Part shown: positions 9,156-21,181 of the stretch, piece by piece
Position numbering within the stretch: position 1 is the first letter of the stretch
How the letters are laid out: every line of letters begins with the position of its first letter
Source of the DNA: Galeopsis tetrahit
Taxonomy: Eukaryota > Streptophyta > Magnoliopsida > Lamiales > Lamiaceae
Length of the DNA stretch: 64,000 nucleotides
Assembly: GCA_963675135.1 (NCBI GenBank)
Contig: OY776120.1
Location: 56,168,063-56,232,062, forward strand
Reading direction: 5' to 3'
Translations under genes and position numbers: made by a program
The notes under the pieces: model-generated
Seen by the model: only the letters and a program-made list of their open reading frames with translations
Databases searched by the model: none
What the model was told of the DNA's origin: nothing

Positions 9156-11535
9156 TAACATTTATTGATGATCATTCACGATATTGTTATATGTATTTAT
9201 TATTTTCTAAGGATGAGGCCCTTGACAAGATTAAGATCTATAAAAATGAAGTGGAGTTGCAAATAAGTGTTAAAGTTAAAAAGTTAAGGATCGAGGGGAT
9301 AATACATGAAACAACGACAACTTACACACCACAACAAAATGGTATAGCAGAAAGAAAGAATAGGATACTTCAAAACGAGTTGTGTTAACAATATGTTATC
9401 TTTTAAATCGAGTTCCTACAAAACGGAATGAGGTAACCCCATATGAACTATGGTACAAAAGAAAACTAAACTTGAATTATTTCAAGGTTTGGGGTTGTAG
9501 GGATATTTTTAAAGTCTCAGAGCCCAAGCGAAAGAAATTGGGTGAAATATGAATTGAATGCATCTTCATAGGTTATGCTGAACATAGCAAAGCCTATAAG
9601 TTATATGTAATCGAACAAAATGATTATGTGTCGATTTATTCGATCATGGAGTTTAGAGATGCAATCTTTGATGAGAAGAGATTTTCTTCAATTCCAAGGC
9701 CTAAGGATTTACCTCCATGTACCAATGTTCAAGATGTTGATCAAGGTTTAGATGATCATACTCATGATGAGAATAAAACCTCTTCATCACAAATTAGAAG
9801 AAGTAAGAGGGTAAGAAAAAATAAATCTTTTGGCCCAGATTTTCATGTATATTTAATTGAAGGAATGAGGGACTCCGTGGTGACAAAATTTCCATATTGC
9901 TACAATGTGGAAGAATATCCTTTAACTTTTCAAGAGGCCATGAAGTCTAAAGATGCCGCCTTTTGGAAAGAGGTCATTAATGATGAAATGGAATCCATCA
10001 TGGGAAATAACACTTGGATTTTAGTTGATTTACCTCCCATGTGGAAACCAATTGGCTGTAAATGAATTTTAAAGAAGAAAATTAAAGTCGGTGGAACTAT
10101 TGATAAATTCAAGGCCCATTTAGTGGCACAAAGCTTTACACAAAAGCCTCATATCGATTACTTTGATACATATGCCCTAGTAGCTAGGATCTCCACTATA
10201 AGGTTATTGATAGCACTTGCAGCTATTCATAAACGTGTCATCCATCAAATGGATGTCAAGACACTGTTCTTGAATGGAGAACTAGAAGAAGAAGTATATA
10301 TGAAACAACCGTAAGGGTTTGTGATGAAAGGTCAAGAACACAAAGTTTGTAAATTAATTAAATCTTTGTACGGGCAAAAATAAGCACCAAAGCAATGGCA
10401 TCAAAAGTTTGATGATATTGTGTTATCAAATGGATTTAAATTGAATAATGCTGACAAGTGTGTATATAGCAAATTTGATGACACTAGTACTAATGGTGTA
10501 ATAATTTGCTTGTTTGTGGATGCTATGTTGATTTTCGGAACAAATTTAGAGCAAGTTAATTTGATTAGATGTTTTTTATCATCAAATTTCTCCATGAAAG
10601 ATATGGGAGAAGCCGATGTCATCCTAAGTATTAAGATTAAGAGAGACAATGAAAAATTACTCTTGTCACAATCTCATTATATTGAGAAAGTGCTCAAGAA
10701 ATTTAATAATTATGATTGTTCTCTCGCTTCAACACTTATGGATCCAAGTTTAAAGTTATTACCAATTGGTGGTAATGTAGTTTCACAACTTGAGTATGCA
10801 AGGGTTATAGATAGTTTGATGTATGCAATGACAAGTACAAGGCCATATATCGCTTTTGTAGTTGGCAAGTTAAGTAGATATACTAGTAATCCTAGTTTGT
10901 CTCATTGGCAAGTTATACGCTATGTACTTAAGTACTTGAAGAAAACCATGAATTATGGTTTGACATATAGTGGTTACCCCTCGGTAATAGAGGGGTATTC
11001 TGAGGCAAGTTGGATTACAAATGAAGAAGATAATTCTTCAACAAGTGGTTGGGTATTCCTCCTTGGGGGAGGTCCAGTTTCTTAGTCTTCTAAGAAACAA
11101 ACTTGCTTTACGGATTCCACTATGGCTTTAGGGTTTATAGCTCTAGCCTCGGCAGGTAAAGAAGCTGAATGGTTAAGAAACCTCATCTATGAAATATCGT
11201 TGTTGTCAAAGCCATAGCGATACATTGTGACAACTTTGCAACTTTAGCAAAAGTATAATGGTAAGTCATGGCACGTTGGATTGAGACATAGTTATGTCCA
11301 AGGACTTATTTGTTAGGGTTATACTGGCAAGTATGCTTTTAGTGCTACTTATGTATACAAACTGATTCTTGCACTTATAAATGAGAATAATATTTTTATC
11401 ACTGGTTGCTTTAAATATAATGAATGTTAATTATTTATTGCATAAACGTTTAGATGTATTTTACATTGTACACAATGTGGTGTGTAGAAGATCACAAAAG
11501 ATCACATTGTCAGTTCCTTGTATATAAGTACAATT

Positions 11536-13275
11536 TGTTGGTCCTGAAAGGAGTATATAACAAGTGTATGGGGGGGGGGGGGAATACACTTGTATGCAAT
11601 TCTTTTCAACTTTTGATCAAACCAGAGCTCAGCAAGGTTGTCTTGGACAACTCTACTGAAGATGAATAACTCAACTAAGATAATCAAACTACTAAGTACT
11701 ATTGAGTACTTAGTTGAACAACTATCTAGGGGAGTTATGTGTGCGGAATAGTGGTTGGCCCTTTATGTTTAGACTCCTTTAGTTTCTGAAATCACTTGGT
11801 TAATTCAATACAGTCCAGTTTTCAGGGAACTTGTCCAAAACAGTTTTTGCACAATCTTTGAGTATGTATCTTTGAAAGATCAGTTTTGTGTGCAGTGTTG
11901 AATGAATGTAAGTACTTGTAAGGCAAATCAACACAGGAGGTTATAGTGGTTCAGAGACGCAAGCTCCTACATCCACTTTCCCTGATTTAACAGGATAATT
12001 CCTTCACTCTTGGAATTAACTTGTTTTATAGTGCCAAGGTGCACTTGATCAATAACACCTCTCCTTGGTGAATTGATCCCTAGGATGTCTAGAGTCCTAG
12101 TACCCTCTTCTCAACTCAGAACTGAACTGTTCTTTTCTCAACAGTCAGCTCCTACCACTTCTACTACTACAACCTTCTCACTTTCTCACTTGAAAGGGGT
12201 AAGGGTTGAAGTAAGGTTCCAACTAATGAGATATCCTTTACAATGAAGATCAGTGTATAAGGATAGGATATCTCTCTAAGCTTGTGTATGGATATACAAT
12301 TGGGTTCAGCTTAGAAGAAGTGTATGAAGACTAAGATAGTGTTTGAAAGCTTGAATGTTCTATGAGCTTTAGAATACTTGAGTAGTTGGATTCTGTTGAG
12401 GTGCTGTCAAATGGTCTTCACACTTCTGTATTTATAGACAAAATGGAGGATTTGCCCGTTGGAGAGGCAGCCCCAAATTGCTATAAATGTCTTCCTTGAG
12501 TTCTTCAAACTGGAAGACAGATTCTTGATAGTGACATGTCCTCATTTGGGTAATAAACGGCTTGTAAGACTTTGTCTTCTTTCTGCAGCACTTTTCCCAA
12601 TGTTTGACTTCTTGTTAGGACTTGGACATGGCTTCTGAAGGTTGATCCAATGATAGGACAACATTCCTTATCAAATGGACAACTCTCCTTATCACTATCA
12701 GCAGTTTTGCTTATCAGCAAGGTTGGCTTGCTCTTCTTCAGATGACTTGGCTCTCATCCTTTGCTTCTCTTGAAATTGATCTTAGCATGATTCAATGTAG
12801 TTCTTTAAGGATGTAGTTGTCTTCATTCGTTCAGTATGGTTGACCTCAAGCCTTTCAGAGCACTTGGGCTTGATTGCTAAGACAACTTGTTGGACATTTC
12901 TTTTTGGACAACTCTCCTGATCAGAGCATTTGGCTAATCTTGTACTTTTGAGCTTTACAATCTTGTTCTTGCATAGAAATAACTCTTCTGGACAACTCTC
13001 CTGATCAGTGCATTTGGTTTTCTATAGAGTATGCTTGTCCTTAGTGCTTGTTCCAGATTTTGAGCCTTGAGGGGACTTGATCTTGATCATCTTCAAAGCA
13101 TAGGTTCCCCCTCACATTGTGCATCTAAGGATCTAAGAGCTGCCTAACATGTCAGCTTCTCATCTAGCCTTATGCTATGTGTTCTAACACATTTTGAACA
13201 CAATCATCTTGACTTAGGCATGTCTCAGGGGGGTTTTGGTATTTAATCAAAACATATCTTATTTTATTCCCAACA
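11536..13275 (-). repeat. 3' LTR of element E
   Basis: About 1,740 bp, TGTTGGG...CAACA on the minus strand. Contains a G-run near 11570-11582 (longer than in the other copy), a TATA box at 12428-12437 and several GGACAACTCTCCTGATCA-type motifs (12677, 12906, 12990). A 71-codon open frame at 12505-12720 is duplicated in the other LTR at 26150-26365 and is not a gene. Confidence 0.93.
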
Positions 13276-13743
13276 ATTTCCCCCTTTTTGATGATGCCAA
13301 AACCTATACATTTTATGCAAAAGTGACTTGACTACACCTATTACATTTATCTTCAGAAGACATGACTGAGGTCAATTTCCCTGAAAGAAAATGTGTTAGT
13401 GTATTCACTGTTTTTGTTGCAAGTAGGTTTCAAAGATAGGCATAGAGAGATTTCTGCAATAATGTATCTTGATTCAAAGGGTAGTTCAACTATCATTCAT
13501 ATAAAAGACATTACAGGCATGTTGATAGTTGAAGATAACTTATCAGAGCATGAAAGATATTACAATTAGGCACACATTTTACAAAAGTATGATATACTCT
13601 AAAATCATTCAGCATTTAGGTTACTGAGCACATCATATCAGCATCTTGAGCATCTTCAGAATAATTGACCAAAAACACAAGTTAGCAACCAACTTAAGTT
13701 TTTATCCATTTCAGCATATAAGAGTCAGGAAGACTTAGCCATT
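13276..13743 (-). other. 3' untranslated part of element E with polypurine tract
   Basis: Next to the LTR the minus strand reads CATCAAAAAGGGGGAAAT (13276-13293), the polypurine tract that would prime plus-strand synthesis and a typical Sirevirus sequence. The rest, up to the end of the third ORF, is AT-rich and has no open frame of note. Confidence 0.8.
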
Positions 13744-15444
13744 TCAGAGATCATCTTCTTTAGGTGGCACCATCCCATATTGTGCCCACACTCTCTTTTT
13801 GAGTTCCATGGCTTCCTGGTTGGTTCCTTTGGGTCCAAGGGTCATCTTGTTCAGCTTAAGAATCTCTGTGAACTCCCTCAGGATCCTTGCTTGGTCAATC
13901 CATCCTTCAAGCTTGGGAGGCATGTAGATGATAGGCTTGGGAGCATTGAGTTCAATTCTTGCAATATCAGCAGCGTCAAGTAATTGTTGATACAACTCTC
14001 TGTAGTATTCTATCATGAACTCAGCAAAGGCAGAGTTGGCATCTCCTCCATTCCACCTGTCAATGACATAATAGTCATAGACAAACTCCCTTTTAGCCTC
14101 TTCCCATGTATCATTCAGCTGGATTGGCACCCATTTATCCAAGTGTGGATATTTGGTGTCCATTGGGACTAATAGCTGAGGCTTCATCTTGCTGTAAGTT
14201 GCTCTCCTTCTTCTTGGTTTCTGAAAGTTTGCTCTTCTCTTATCTCTTGCTCTTTGAGCTTCATCCATCAAATTCATTTTCTCTTGGGCCCTCATCATGG
14301 CCAGTTTCTGTTGTGTTTCAGGGTCTTTGCCATACCCTTCATGAAACAACTTTGATGGATCATGAGCTAGGACAGTTGTCTTCTTCTTAGGTTCAGGTCC
14401 AAAACCTTCAGCAAATAGTTCTTCAATATCTTCAGTGGATTTGGAACCTTCAGCAACATTGACTAGTTCAGAAGACTTTTCCTTTTCAGCAATTTTGGGT
14501 TCTTCAGCAGCTTTGGCTTTCTTTGATGTAGGCTCATCTTCATCAATTCTGAATTCAGGTGGAAGATCAAGGCTGTTGGGAAAGTCAGTAAATGTCTCAG
14601 CTTGTCTTTTCTTTCCCTTTGCCTTCTTGATCTTTCCTCTAGTTTGGACACCTTCAGCATCTTTGTCCAAACCAGACACCTTACCACCTGGTCTCTGCTG
14701 TAATCTCATTCTCTCTTCTTGTGTTGAGGCCATTGAATTCTTCAATGCAAGTGCTAGTTGCTCTTCTTCATCCAATTCTTCTAAGTTTAGCACTGCAGGC
14801 TCTTTTCCTTTTGCTTCAGCAGTTTTGTCTTTTCCCTTGTCTGAGCCTCCAATTACCAAGGCACCTTTTGCTCTAGCTCTTTCCCTTTCCCCCTTTTTGG
14901 CAGCATCAAAACACTGGGGTTTCAGCTCACTCATTGTTGTGGCCATTAGGGATTGGGCCTGGTTTAGAGACTTCATTTCTTCCAACAAATATACATTTTC
15001 ATCATGTATATTTTGCATCCTATCACTGCTCAAGCTAAGAAAAGCTAGAACATGCTTCATCTTTTGTTGAACAACCTCCTCCAAGGTTGCTTTCAGGGAT
15101 GCATCAAGTTTGGCTTTAAGGAGCTCAGTGAGGTTGGCCACTGCACCTTCAGCAATGTTGGCCATCACCTCTTGGGAAAATTTTTCAGAGGCTGCTTTCA
15201 CCATAGCTAGCCTTTGCTCTTCTGCTCTTTTCTTTTGCAATGCAGTCTTCTTTCCAAGAGCTTGCTTGACAGTTAGCCTGAGAGCTTTGACATTGGCATT
15301 ATGATTATCTCTCAGCAGCTTTTGTTCCTTCTTGACCTCTTCTGAGATGGATTCCATGGTAGATTTGGCTTTTTGTACTTCAGTGGAAATGGTTTGGAGG
15401 CCAGTTTCCACACCACTAATCCTTGCTTCCAGAGTGGGTAGCAC
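13744..15444 (-). pseudogene. C-terminal part of the third ORF of Sirevirus E
   Basis: A 566-codon open stretch in the same frame as the ORF at 15457-18114, separated from it by one TGA at 15457-15459. Its apparent start is a GTG, so it is a continuation, not a separate gene. Residues 1-110 look like a coiled coil (LEARISGVETGLQTISTE onward). The middle is rich in Lys, Glu and Ala. The C-terminal ~150 residues look folded (Trp, Tyr and Leu pattern). I see no signal peptide or membrane segment. Third ORFs of Sireviruses are often called envelope-like, but nothing here shows a membrane function. Confidence 0.7.
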
Positions 15445-15456
15445 AACATCCTCAGA

Positions 15457-18114
15457 TCATGTAAGCCTCATTTCTACAAATGCTAGAGTTCTTCCTTGCT
15501 CATTCAGTGCTCCTGAAGTTTCAGCATGAGCAGATTGGACTTGATGAGCCAAGGAATCCAACTTCTCTGATTGCATACCAAGCAAGGCTTGAGCTGAGCC
15601 TGTATCTACTTGGATAGGGGCATCTGTTAAGAATTCATCTGCAAAAATTTGGTCAAGGGAAATACCTGCAATATTAGACAGATCAAACAAGTTAGGAAAT
15701 AAACACTCATCACCCTCAATTTCTTTTGTATAAGACTCTGATACATCAGCAGCCTTCTTCTCATTTTCAACTCTTTCTTTTCTCCCTTCTTCAATAATTT
15801 CCTCACTTAAAGAAACAGGCCTCCTCTCATCAAGGGATTCCTGAAGTTCAGATTTGACTTCAAGAATAGCCTGCCCTTCCTCACTTATATCACCCTCATT
15901 TGGTGGTACACTCACTATTCTAGTGATCACCACATCTCTCTCATCTACTACTCCCTCTGGTTTTTCCACTAACTTCTCCTTTTCAACTCCTTCTCCTAAA
16001 CCTGCAACATCTCCACCTTCAACAAGGTTCAAAGATGGCAGTTGTGGGGAGATCACAGTGCTTATTTCAACAGCCACTGAGTCATCCTGAATGATTAAGG
16101 GCTGATCAGTGTCCAACTCTTCTGACACTGAATAGGCCTTAATCAAACCAGCCTCTAGCATAGGAACCTCAACATCTTTAGGCTGTGCCTTGGGTTCAGA
16201 AGAACCTTCATTGGCAGATGTGTCTTTGGTTGTGTTACCACCCTTGGTCAACACCTCTGAAGATACAGAGCCTTTCCTATGATAGGTTCTAGGAGGGTTT
16301 GAAAGTCTATCTGCTACAGAAGACTTGGGTTGAGAAGGTTCAGGGAGGTTGGCTTGAGGGGTTTCAGGAGGGTTGGGGTTTGAAGGGTTTGAGGGATCAT
16401 CAGGGGAATCATCATCATTTGAGCTACTGTCAGGGTGTTTGATCCCCTTATCTTTTCTTTCTTTCTCCTCAATGATCTTCTCAGCTACCAACTTTGCAAA
16501 AACTTCCTCATCAGTGAGGAATCTTGTTTTCATCACACCAGCAAAGTGTAGCAATCTTCTTTCCTCTACTTTCCACCAGTTAGCACCCTTATCTTGGATA
16601 ACTTGTGATATCTCCATTAAGGTCTTATCTTTTACATCCACAAGCATCCTCAAATCATGAAACATTGTCTGAATTCTGGGAAATTCAACAAGTTGTGGGT
16701 ATAAACTATCCACTGTGGCCTTAGCTCCACCTTTGAGCATACTTTCATAAGTATACTCCTCCTCATTCTCACTAGATGGAGAACTTTGGGCTATAGGGGA
16801 GTTGGCTGTGGTTTCCTTAATTGCAGCTTCAGGCAAGTGAAGTTCAGGAGGGTTGGCTTCAGAAGGGTTAGGCTCAAACGAAGGTACTTCAGTTGCTTTA
16901 GAGAGCAATGAATCTGAAGGGGCTTTGCTTAAGGGAGTTGGCTCATTGAGTGCATGTTCTAAGAGTTTGGAATAGTTGAGCATGGATGAGTCAAGGGGAG
17001 ATAGGAGTCTTGTCTCATCTACTGCTAAATCTGCAAGCACATCAATGCCACTTCTTTGCATACTTCCTTCTGGAGAATATCTCTTAGTGAGATCTACAGG
17101 GGTAATGGGTTGGTTGGGAGGGGTAATATGGGTTTCAGGGGAGTTGGGCTCAGGATTTTGGCTTTCAGGGATGTTGGCCTCTTCAGGAATCTTGGATTCT
17201 GGAGTTCCAGAACCAGATGAGCTAGTCCTTGACCTGGATTTGGTCCTGCTTTCAGCTCTGCTTTCTCTTAGAGCTAATTGTAGAGACCTTTCTTCCTGCA
17301 GCTCCAACACTTTCTCAGTAGGCTTGGCCCTTCTCTTGCTAGCCCTACTGCTCCCACTTCCTTCACCATCCTTCTCAGGGACAACTTCCCTGATCCTCTT
17401 GTCACCCTTCTTCTTTTGCCTTGTCTCATTATATTTCAGCCTCAACTCTTCTGAGTGGTCAGAAGGCACACTTACTCCCTCTTCTGCCACTTCATCAACT
17501 TCAGCTGATGCTCCTGAGGCTTCTCTTGAAGACAATTGAGACATTTTCCTTGTTTTGACAGCCCTGGCCTTAGTTCTTTTCATCATCTTAGGCTTCTCTT
17601 CAACCTTTTCTTCAGCAGGTTTGGCTAGAAGCATTCTCCTTTGCTCAGTTTTCTTGCTGAGCTTCCTGAACAGTATCTTTTGGGCTGGGAGAGGCTTTGC
17701 AAATGTTTGCATTTGAGAGTAGTGGGAAATTCTTTCAATCAACAAGCTTGCCCTGGTGCAATACTTGAGTTTCCCTTCTAGCACAACCTTGTTGTGAGCT
17801 CTCACCTTGAATTTGGCCTTTTCCTTCATCATCTCAGATATGATGAAGGTTCTCCAATCAAATTTGATGCCTTTGTCACTAGCATCAATAACTGCAGCCA
17901 TAATTCTGATTCTTGGATGGCTAATTTGTTCCAAGCTTCCAGTATTGCTCAAGAGACTCTTAGCAACTACCTCAAAGAGGTTGAGAAATTCTGGCTTGAG
18001 AGTCTTCTTGTTTTGTGTTGAAGAAAGAGGACCCGGTACTAATAGCCATTCTTGAGCTATTTCATCTTCATGTCCAGTACCATAAACTTCTGGATTCCTT
18101 CCCTCAAAAGGCAA
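15457..18114 (-). pseudogene. Central part of the third ORF of Sirevirus E
   Basis: 885 codons. The first ~140 residues look globular and, with the 141-codon ORF just upstream, recall the plant transposon-protein domain found in some retroelement third ORFs (pattern RIMAAVIDA...FDWRTFIISEM...RASLLIERI); this match is from memory and tentative. Then follows a low-complexity region with basic clusters (RAKPTEK) and repeated Asn-Pro/Ser-Pro-Glu units (NPPE, NSPE, NLPE). Those units are encoded by a recurring DNA motif discussed in the findings. The reading frame shifts relative to the upstream ORF near 18,057-18,114 and ends at a TGA at 15457. No transmembrane segment seen. Confidence 0.7.
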
Positions 18115-18482
18115 TCCAAAGGCTCCTTCAAGATCTTCTGAAGAGAATTTACTCTATGAAATCTCCCTTCTTCCTCTCCTTCTGCAACATATGACAATCT
18201 GGTGGAAACTTCACCATCTTCAGGTTTACCTCTCCACTGGAGAAATGCAAAGAACTCAGCCATGTAGCTTTCCAAGCAGGAACTTGGTCTTTCTTCCATG
18301 AACTTTTGTAATCCAGCTCTCCTCAACCATCTCAGGGTTGGTTTAATCTCAGGATCTTCACTTTCAAAGGATACAATTGGCTCAAAGTGAAGACTGTTTT
18401 TGTTGCTCAAATAACCAAAATCAAGGTCTAGAGTCTTGTTGGTGAAATCAATGATCATCTCTGGTCTAACTTTGGGAGCCAT
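18057..18482 (-). pseudogene. N-terminal part of the third ORF of Sirevirus E
   Basis: 141 codons starting ATG at 18482. It overlaps the next ORF in a different frame, and both frames read one conserved stretch around 18,060-18,114, which points to a small indel rather than two genes. The sequence (LRWLRRAGLQKFMEE...ESYMAEFFAFLQW) looks like the first helices of the same globular domain. In Sireviruses this ORF is thought to be made from a spliced RNA. No splice site can be fixed here. Confidence 0.65.
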
Positions 18483-19198
18483 TGAAGGTTTACAGAAGAA
18501 AGTTTTGACAGAGATTGAGAGAGTTTGAAGAAAATTTAGAACTAGGGTTTCGAATACTTGGGGAAGAAGTGTTTGTGGGGGGGGGGGGGGACTTAAGACT
18601 TGTGAATATTCTAAAAAGAATGTTTATCAATGAGTTGGTGAAGTCTTGATGCAATTCAAAGGTGAACAAAAATGGAAATCCAAAATGAACGGCTAGGATT
18701 GATTTCAGGGGAGTTGGCCAGTTTTGATCCAATGGTCAAGAACCAATGTAACAGTGAAAAACTGTTTTACTCAAAACGTGGGTGGAGTTTTAATGTTTGT
18801 TTAAGGCTGGGGGTTTTTCGAGATAGATCATGTCCCAAAAAGTTTAATGCAAACAAGAGTAAAATCTTGGCATTTAATGCATGGAGAGTGACCTTTTGGG
18901 TGGGAGACAAATTAAATCCCAAAAAGATGATATCTTTAATTGGAATGGGACATATTTCGAAATAGGCAATGATTGCCCAAAATAGGTGCTTATCAGACCA
19001 AGATTTGGTTTGATAGCTAGGACAACTTATCTGACCCCACATGGACAAGTGTCCTGAAGTGATGTGGACAAGTGTCCTGAATTTCAAGGGACAAGTGTCC
19101 TGAAGAAGTAAGGTCAACTTTTCTGAATTTCAGTAGACTTGACTAAGTCTGCTGAAGTTTGAATTTATTTCCCCCTTAATGAATAAACTCCTTTGGAC
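18483..19198 (-). other. Spacer between RNase H and third ORF of element E
   Basis: 716 bp without a convincing gene. On the + strand it holds a run of about 13 G near 18578-18590, three copies of GGACAAGTGTCCTGAA between 19033 and 19105 (each with the inverted pair GGACA/TGTCC), and on the minus strand a second polypurine-like tract TTAAGGGGGAAATAAAT (19164-19180). Open frames at 18672-18965 and 18767-19117 have no recognisable product. Confidence 0.7.
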
Positions 19199-19603
19199 TC
19201 ATTTGTCCAACTTCCCTGGATCAAGAAGACCCAACTCTGCTGATAATTCCAGGAACCTTGCTTCTGCAAGTGGCTTTGTCAATATATCAGCTTTTTGATG
19301 ATCTGTGTGGATCTTTACTAACTTGATATCCTTCTTCTCCACATGATCTCTAATGAAGTGATGCTTGATGTCCACATGTTTGCATCTTGTGTGCAATACA
19401 GGATTTTGTGATATTGCAATTGCACTGTTGTTATCACAAAATATTGGCACTTCAGTAGAGTTGACTTTGTAGTCTCTGAGTTGTTGTTTCAGCCAAAGGA
19501 TTTGAGCACAACAACTTCCAGCAGCAACATATTCAGCTTCAGTGGTGGAGGTAGCCACTGTGTTTTGCTTCTTGGAAAACCAAGATATGAGTTTGTTGCC
19601 CAA
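19199..19603 (-). pseudogene. RNase H part of pol, element E
   Basis: 134 codons that continue the pol frame after a TAA at 19607-19609. It contains the copia RNase H signature (WFSKKQNTVATSTTEAEY), the CDNNSAI block and the tail HTDHQKADILTKPL, ending naturally with a stop. RNase H removes the RNA template during reverse transcription. The apparent start at 19603 is TTG, so it is the end of a broken polyprotein rather than a gene. Confidence 0.88.
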
Positions 19604-19606
19604 GAA

Positions 19607-21160
19607 TTAACAAGTCCCTGAAGTGGACTTTCTGTCAATTCTACATCCTCCATAATCAACATCTGAGTAGCCAGTTAACTCAATGTTGTCATCAGCAGGG
19701 TACCAAAGGCCTAGGTTCTCAGTGCCTTTGAGATACTTCAAGATCCTCTTTGCAGCCTCAAGATGGCTTTTCTTAGGATTTGCTTGAAACCTTGCACAAA
19801 CACCTACTGCAAAGGTGATGTCAGGTCTGCTTGCAGTGAGATAGAGGAGTGAACCAATTATTCCTCTATACTCAGTGGAGTTGGTTGGAACACCACTCTC
19901 ATCAGGATCCATCTTCCAATTAGTATTCATTGGGATCCTTACTGGCTTGCTTGTTGTACACCCAAACTTCTTGATCATCTCTTTGGTGTACTTAGCTTGG
20001 TTGATGAAGATTTCTTCTTTAGATTGCTTGACTTGTAGACCCAAAAAGAAGTTCATCAACCCCATCATGGACATCTCAAACTTGCTTTGCATGAGCTTGG
20101 AGAACTTTTCACACAACTTCTCATTAGGGGATCCAAAAATTATGTCATCTACATAAATTTGGACAAGCAAGATGTCCTCTCCTTCAGAGATTCTGAAGAG
20201 AGTTCTGTCCATAGTTCCCTTGGTGAATCCATGATCCAAGAGGAATTGTGACAGTGTGTCATACCAAGACCTAGGGGCTTGCTTGAGTCCATATAGAGCC
20301 TTCTTCAGCCTGTATACTTGGTTTCCAATCTCAAAACCTGGTGGTTGCTCCACATAGACTTCTTCTTTCAAGACTCCATTCAGAAAGGCACTCTTGACAT
20401 CCATTTGGTACACTTTGAACCTCTTGTGGGCTGCATAGGCTAGGAAGAGCCTTATTGCTTCTAGCCTTGCCACAGGTGCAAATGTCTCATCATAGTCAAT
20501 GCCTTCATGCTGGCAGTAACCTTTTACCACTAGTCTTGCTTTGTTTCTAACAATCACATCATTTTCATTTTTCTTGTTCTTGAACACCCACTTGGTTCCA
20601 ATAACATCTTGATGTGAAGGTCTATCCACCAGCTCCCATACTTCATTTCTGGTGAATTGATTCAGTTCTTTCTGCATGGCTGTGATCCAGTTGGCATCTT
20701 GAAGTGCTTCTTCAATATCACTTGGTTCTTGTTCTGACAAGAAACAACAAAACATAGCACTTTCACCATGAAAACTTCTGGTTTTGACTCCTATACTTGG
20801 ATCACCAAGTATCAGATCAGGAGGATGGTCATATAACCAAGTCCTTCTTTTTCTGATCCCTTCAGTAGAGTTGTCCTCTACTAAGGTTGAGTCACCAGTG
20901 TTATAGAATTCTGGATAATTAAATGCAGGATCTAATTCAGGATCATAATCAGGGGTGTTGTCCTCAATGTCAGGGACATTGGTATTTTCAACATTTTGAG
21001 TTCCCCCTTGATTATTTGACCCATTAACTACCTCAGCAGGAACTGCTTCTTCACTGGTAGTTGTTACCTGGATGTGAACTGGGATTTGGTCATTCAGTTC
21101 ACCATTTCCATCAACAGGGTTTGTCTCAGGAAGGTTGCCTTCACGATTGTTGTCCAACAT
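19607..21160 (-). pseudogene. Reverse transcriptase part of pol, element E
   Basis: 517 codons. After an acidic linker come the copia RT blocks: WVFKNKKNENDVIVRNKARL, YDETFAPVARLEAIR, MDVKSAFLNGVLKEEVYVEQP, the catalytic IYVDDIIFGSP (near 20150-20165), FFLGLQVKQS and SLLYLTASRPDI. All catalytic Asp residues are present. The frame is continuous with the integrase upstream except for a TAA at 21182-21184, and ends at a TAA at 19607 within the RNase H junction. The enzyme would copy the element RNA inside Gag particles. Confidence 0.9.
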
Positions 21161-21181
21161 AGTATTTTCAGGTAGGTTGGC

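Larger units (their letters stand above)
8462..11227 (+). pseudogene. Broken pol of copia C (integrase, RT, RNase H)
   Basis: Fragments appear in family order: the GAG-pre-integrase block near 8500-8720; the integrase core resuming after two MITEs at 9158 with FIDDHSRYCYMYLL and TPQQNGIAERKNR; RT with VKTLFLNGELEEEVYMKQP (about 10258-10314), a changed catalytic box (VDAML instead of YVDDML, near 10518) and SLMYAMTSTRP; then the start of RNase H. Several stops and frameshifts (for example near 9388, 9551, 10065, 10314, 10382 and 11085) break it. The RNase H tail continues at 38575 beyond element D. The mutated active site alone would prevent copying. Confidence 0.85.

Noticed and set aside
12505..12720. 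71-codon ORF present twice (also 26150-26365)
   Set aside because: It lies wholly in the LTRs of element E and is duplicated only because LTRs are copies of each other.
14106..17539. Several plus-strand ORFs up to 211 codons
   Set aside because: They are shadows of the minus-strand third ORF of element E; the compositional bias of that ORF keeps the opposite strand open.
13744..18482. True viral envelope gene
   Set aside because: No signal peptide, membrane helix or cleavage-site pattern is visible; 'third ORF' is the safer label.
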